DNA from: Phycisphaerae bacterium
GTDB taxonomy: Bacteria; Planctomycetota; Phycisphaerae; Sedimentisphaerales; Anaerobacaceae
Direction: 5' to 3'
Length of the DNA: 37,122 bases
NCBI GenBank assembly: GCA_016782865.1
Contig: JADHXR010000074.1
Span: 1 to 37,122, forward strand
A model generated the notes under the pieces. That model was not told where the DNA came from. It did no database searches and was given only the letters and a program-made list of their open reading frames with translations. The translations under genes were made by a program, and so were the position numbers. This document shows positions 36,001-37,122 of the stretch, one piece after another (positions within the stretch are counted from its first letter, which is position 1; each line of letters starts with the position of its first letter).

Positions 36001-36682
36001 AGAAAAGACAGACAGTATTGTTGGCCGCTGGGAGTTTGAAGGTAATGCGATGGACTCTTCGAGTAATCATTACCATGGCATCGAGGTAGGCAATGCAACA
36101 TACACAGATGGTGTTCGTAATCGCGCACTAGCACTTCACGGTAATGGAGATTATATATTAGTCCCAACTCTTGGGCAGTCCCTGGAAGGTTTAGATGCGT
36201 TAGCAATTAGTCTTTGGATAAAACCTAATACCACTGAGACAGACTCGGGCTTCATGATATTTGGGGATCCTCACGGTGCGGATTGGAGAGGTATTCGCTA
36301 TGACAAGGATGGTGTGGAGGGTGGCGGAACGAATGTTATCAAAGTTGCTGTAACAACAACAGGTGAATGTCAGCAGTTGGAGAGTTCCAGCAACGTCCAG
36401 ACCCTCGAGTGGCAACATATTGCGGTAACTTGGACCAGTGGAAATGACGTGGTGTTGTACATTGACGGAAAGCCAAACGCGCCAACGTGGAGACATCAAG
36501 CCCGGACCGGCACCCTTGCCGGTTGGACGAAGATGTTGGTTGGCAAGGGCAGCCAGGAGACGTCAGACAGGGGATCATGGAGAGGTCTCATCGATGATGT
36601 TCGTATTTACGATCGTGCTCTTAGCGAAGGTGAAGTAATGGGGATCTATCTGGGAGATGCCCCGGGCCCGCCTAACGACTGA
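33059..36682 (+). CDS. Transmembrane Ser/Thr protein kinase with TPR and LamG-like domains
   Basis: 1207 aa from ATG 33059 (GGAGGTG 8 nt upstream). Residues 1-55 form a small beta-rich domain of unknown type. A complete Hanks-type kinase domain follows (about 98-365): GKGGMGTVWRAE loop, K127 in VALKLM, H218-R219-D220 in HRDLKPSN, D238-F239-G240, and GTPAYMSPEQ. One membrane helix (~390-408) leads to a coiled coil (~412-460) and then multiple TPRs (e.g. LGNTFQTVGELKVAEQQLKRA and YNRGRICEYINGQYQEAISN), up to about 970. A LamG/concanavalin-like jelly-roll closes the protein (~984-1200; GRWEFEGNAMDSSSNHYHG, then LIDDVRIYDRALSEGE). One pass places kinase inside and TPR plus LamG outside, so it may sense a cell-surface or polysaccharide ligand and signal to the sigma factor. 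Confidence 0.9.
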   Translation: MAYLEIRQKGKLIKRQNISVDKAKSGLTIRVGSLGKVFVKLGEPATLGDYEIIILEEPLPENETDEKQESFPTISGDQISIPKEENIPSQSYPQIEGYKIIDRLGKGGMGTVWRAEQLSTKRQVALKLMVSHVIDSQRAQARFQREVELTARFDHPNIARIYDSGLHQGMYYYAMELIDGLALDKYVKDYRLTQKQILILMRKICQAVLYAHLRGVIHRDLKPSNILVDSEGQPHVLDFGLAKALLEEESIAISMEGQIAGTPAYMSPEQASGLHSDLDTRTDVFSLGVILYELLTGRSPHDLSGSALDVLHNITEGNIRRPTKINKKIDSELEAIILKALSVDPEKRYASAGMLGMDISSYLEGEPLNALVPTTLYFLRKKAFKYKKQVAITAVVLFVIFLSIFAAYTKVIGERAVTLAMQERNKLLESELADLRTKILSGNAEEAEAALSALEEKYLTAQKTEQETVISNVMTDFLTNDILGSIRIRVWEGNQDTTLLLGALYAIRDRLEYKFEDAPLTEAIIRKSLGNTFQTVGELKVAEQQLKRAIDIYQEQLGEEDPITLDCMDNLASLYEEQGNYGEAEQLFIEVLDIKQRLLGEVHTNILEYMEKIASFYRIHEVENRFDKLGSLYAKMLEIRRQIFGEEHSDTLESISNLGWVYLMRDLYEKAEPLLLEAVQASRSALGEQHLSTIYSLNNLKSLISKLGMKGIEEYQAGMYEEALGTLRKAYNLSQNVIGQYSPVDIAYISMALYQLDRVEEAKTTLNNLRSLMENPKFDIDQQAQNSLREAEQLFAGENSRLYLAWKYVETAELEQASKLVNELRLSSNQEDSEITLRLQSLIKGLTKAYYNRGRICEYINGQYQEAISNYEAALRIDPNYALDLGDLAWLQATCPVPDFRDGTKAISNATKACQLTDWTSCNQINTLAAAYAEAGDFAAAIEWQSKAIDLLSERERAVWRANYESLMELYKSNRPYHRVKEKTDSIVGRWEFEGNAMDSSSNHYHGIEVGNATYTDGVRNRALALHGNGDYILVPTLGQSLEGLDALAISLWIKPNTTETDSGFMIFGDPHGADWRGIRYDKDGVEGGGTNVIKVAVTTTGECQQLESSSNVQTLEWQHIAVTWTSGNDVVLYIDGKPNAPTWRHQARTGTLAGWTKMLVGKGSQETSDRGSWRGLIDDVRIYDRALSEGEVMGIYLGDAPGPPND

Positions 36683-37122
36683 AGACTGGACAAATGCAGA
36701 TGCCTGGCGGTGTGTGCCAACTCAGTGATGAGCCAAAAGGTCGCGACGTCCTATAGCCAATGAATTACACCGATCAGATCCTTAAGGTTTGAGTGGGTTC
36801 TTAGTCAATCATCTTTGTGGAAGTGGAAGCAACCGGCGCTCAGTTGAGACGGCTCGTTTTCACTCGCTTCTCAAGTGGAACCTCGAAGGTCTCTTCGCCG
36901 TTCTTGACAACCACAAAGCCATCTTTGACTTGCTCGATAGAAAAATGTCCCACTACGCCGGCCTGCCGGACCCAGTGCTTTCCCAGGGCCGGCGCACATT
37001 AAACTCCTTTTCCTGTAAGGACTTGAAGTAAGAAGTCATTATTCCAGCCTGCGATTTGAGCCTTTCCCTTAATGCTATGCTTCGATGGATGTCTCTTGAG
37101 AAGGCTGATAGCAAAACGACGG
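36683..37122. other. Right-edge region downstream of the kinase
   Basis: 440 bp. The plus-strand frames here look like shadows. The minus strand has a broken coding-like stretch (listed separately). No terminator for the kinase transcript was identified. Confidence 0.4.
36840..37120 (-). pseudogene. Possible degraded or frameshifted gene at the right edge
   Basis: Read leftward from the window edge, one frame stays open to about 36945 (containing MTSYFKSLQEKEFNVRRP). A second frame then gives ALGKHWVRQAGVVGHFSIEQ and continues to a stop at 36840 (ending KRVKTSRLN). Together they would make a sensible C-terminus if a frameshift near 36975-36995 is assumed. The family was not recognised, so chance is possible. 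Confidence 0.25.

Overview
This window most resembles a planctomycete of the Phycisphaerae/Sedimentisphaerales type. That is inferred from family content, not from a search. The clues are large secreted right-handed beta-helix proteins ending in a GAYGGT-EASKS tail, a planctomycete-style ECF sigma factor followed by a giant Ser/Thr kinase with TPRs and a LamG-like domain, an NfnAB-type bifurcating pair, and a TrpB2-type tryptophan synthase beta chain. I found no rRNA, tRNA, CRISPR array or transposase.

Region 1 (1-7.3 kb, minus strand) is an envelope-stress neighbourhood that has been rearranged. A PmrAB-like two-component system (OmpR-family regulator plus HisKA kinase) precedes a YejM/PbgA-like sulfatase-fold membrane protein, a LysE-type exporter, a membrane-anchored metallophosphoesterase and a fragment of an ArnT-like (GT39) glycosyltransferase. 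A ~565-bp direct repeat at 1434-2001 and 4928-5489 flanks the sulfatase and exporter genes. One repeat copy carries the kinase 3' end plus the intact metallophosphoesterase start. The other carries the intact kinase plus a clipped metallophosphoesterase start. This is the layout left by single-crossover (Campbell-type) insertion. CTTAAG-N5-CTTAAG sites, identical to the enterobacterial PmrA/QseB box, lie in both repeats (one degenerate) and upstream of the regulator.

Region 2 (7.4-14.3 kb, plus strand) holds a methyltransferase with a His-rich N-terminus and a tripartite efflux system (outer-membrane factor, HlyD-type adaptor, RND pump). The pump gene has a frameshift in its first membrane helix. 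A PmrA-like box sits between this block and the regulator.

Region 3 (14.3-23.2 kb) is mostly housekeeping. On the minus strand it has a PAP2 phosphatase, NfnB/NfnA, ScpA, TrpS and a 66-aa putative DNA-binding protein. On the plus strand it has TrpB2 and a TorF-type porin. Several near-consensus sigma-70 promoters with 17-bp spacers can be read here.

Region 4 (23.4-36.7 kb) is the most unusual part. Three paralogous secreted proteins, each with a caspase/gingipain-like (C25) N-terminal half and a parallel beta-helix C-terminal half, run leftward as an apparent operon. Diverging from them is an operon of an ECF sigma factor, a small uncharacterised protein, and a transmembrane Ser/Thr kinase with TPRs and a LamG-like domain. 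The shared intergenic region has the 11-mer GAACTTATCAG once on each strand, each copy pointing at its own operon. This suggests that the ECF factor drives both itself and the exoprotein operon. I regard this sigma/kinase/caspase-beta-helix module as the best candidate for an undescribed system in the window.
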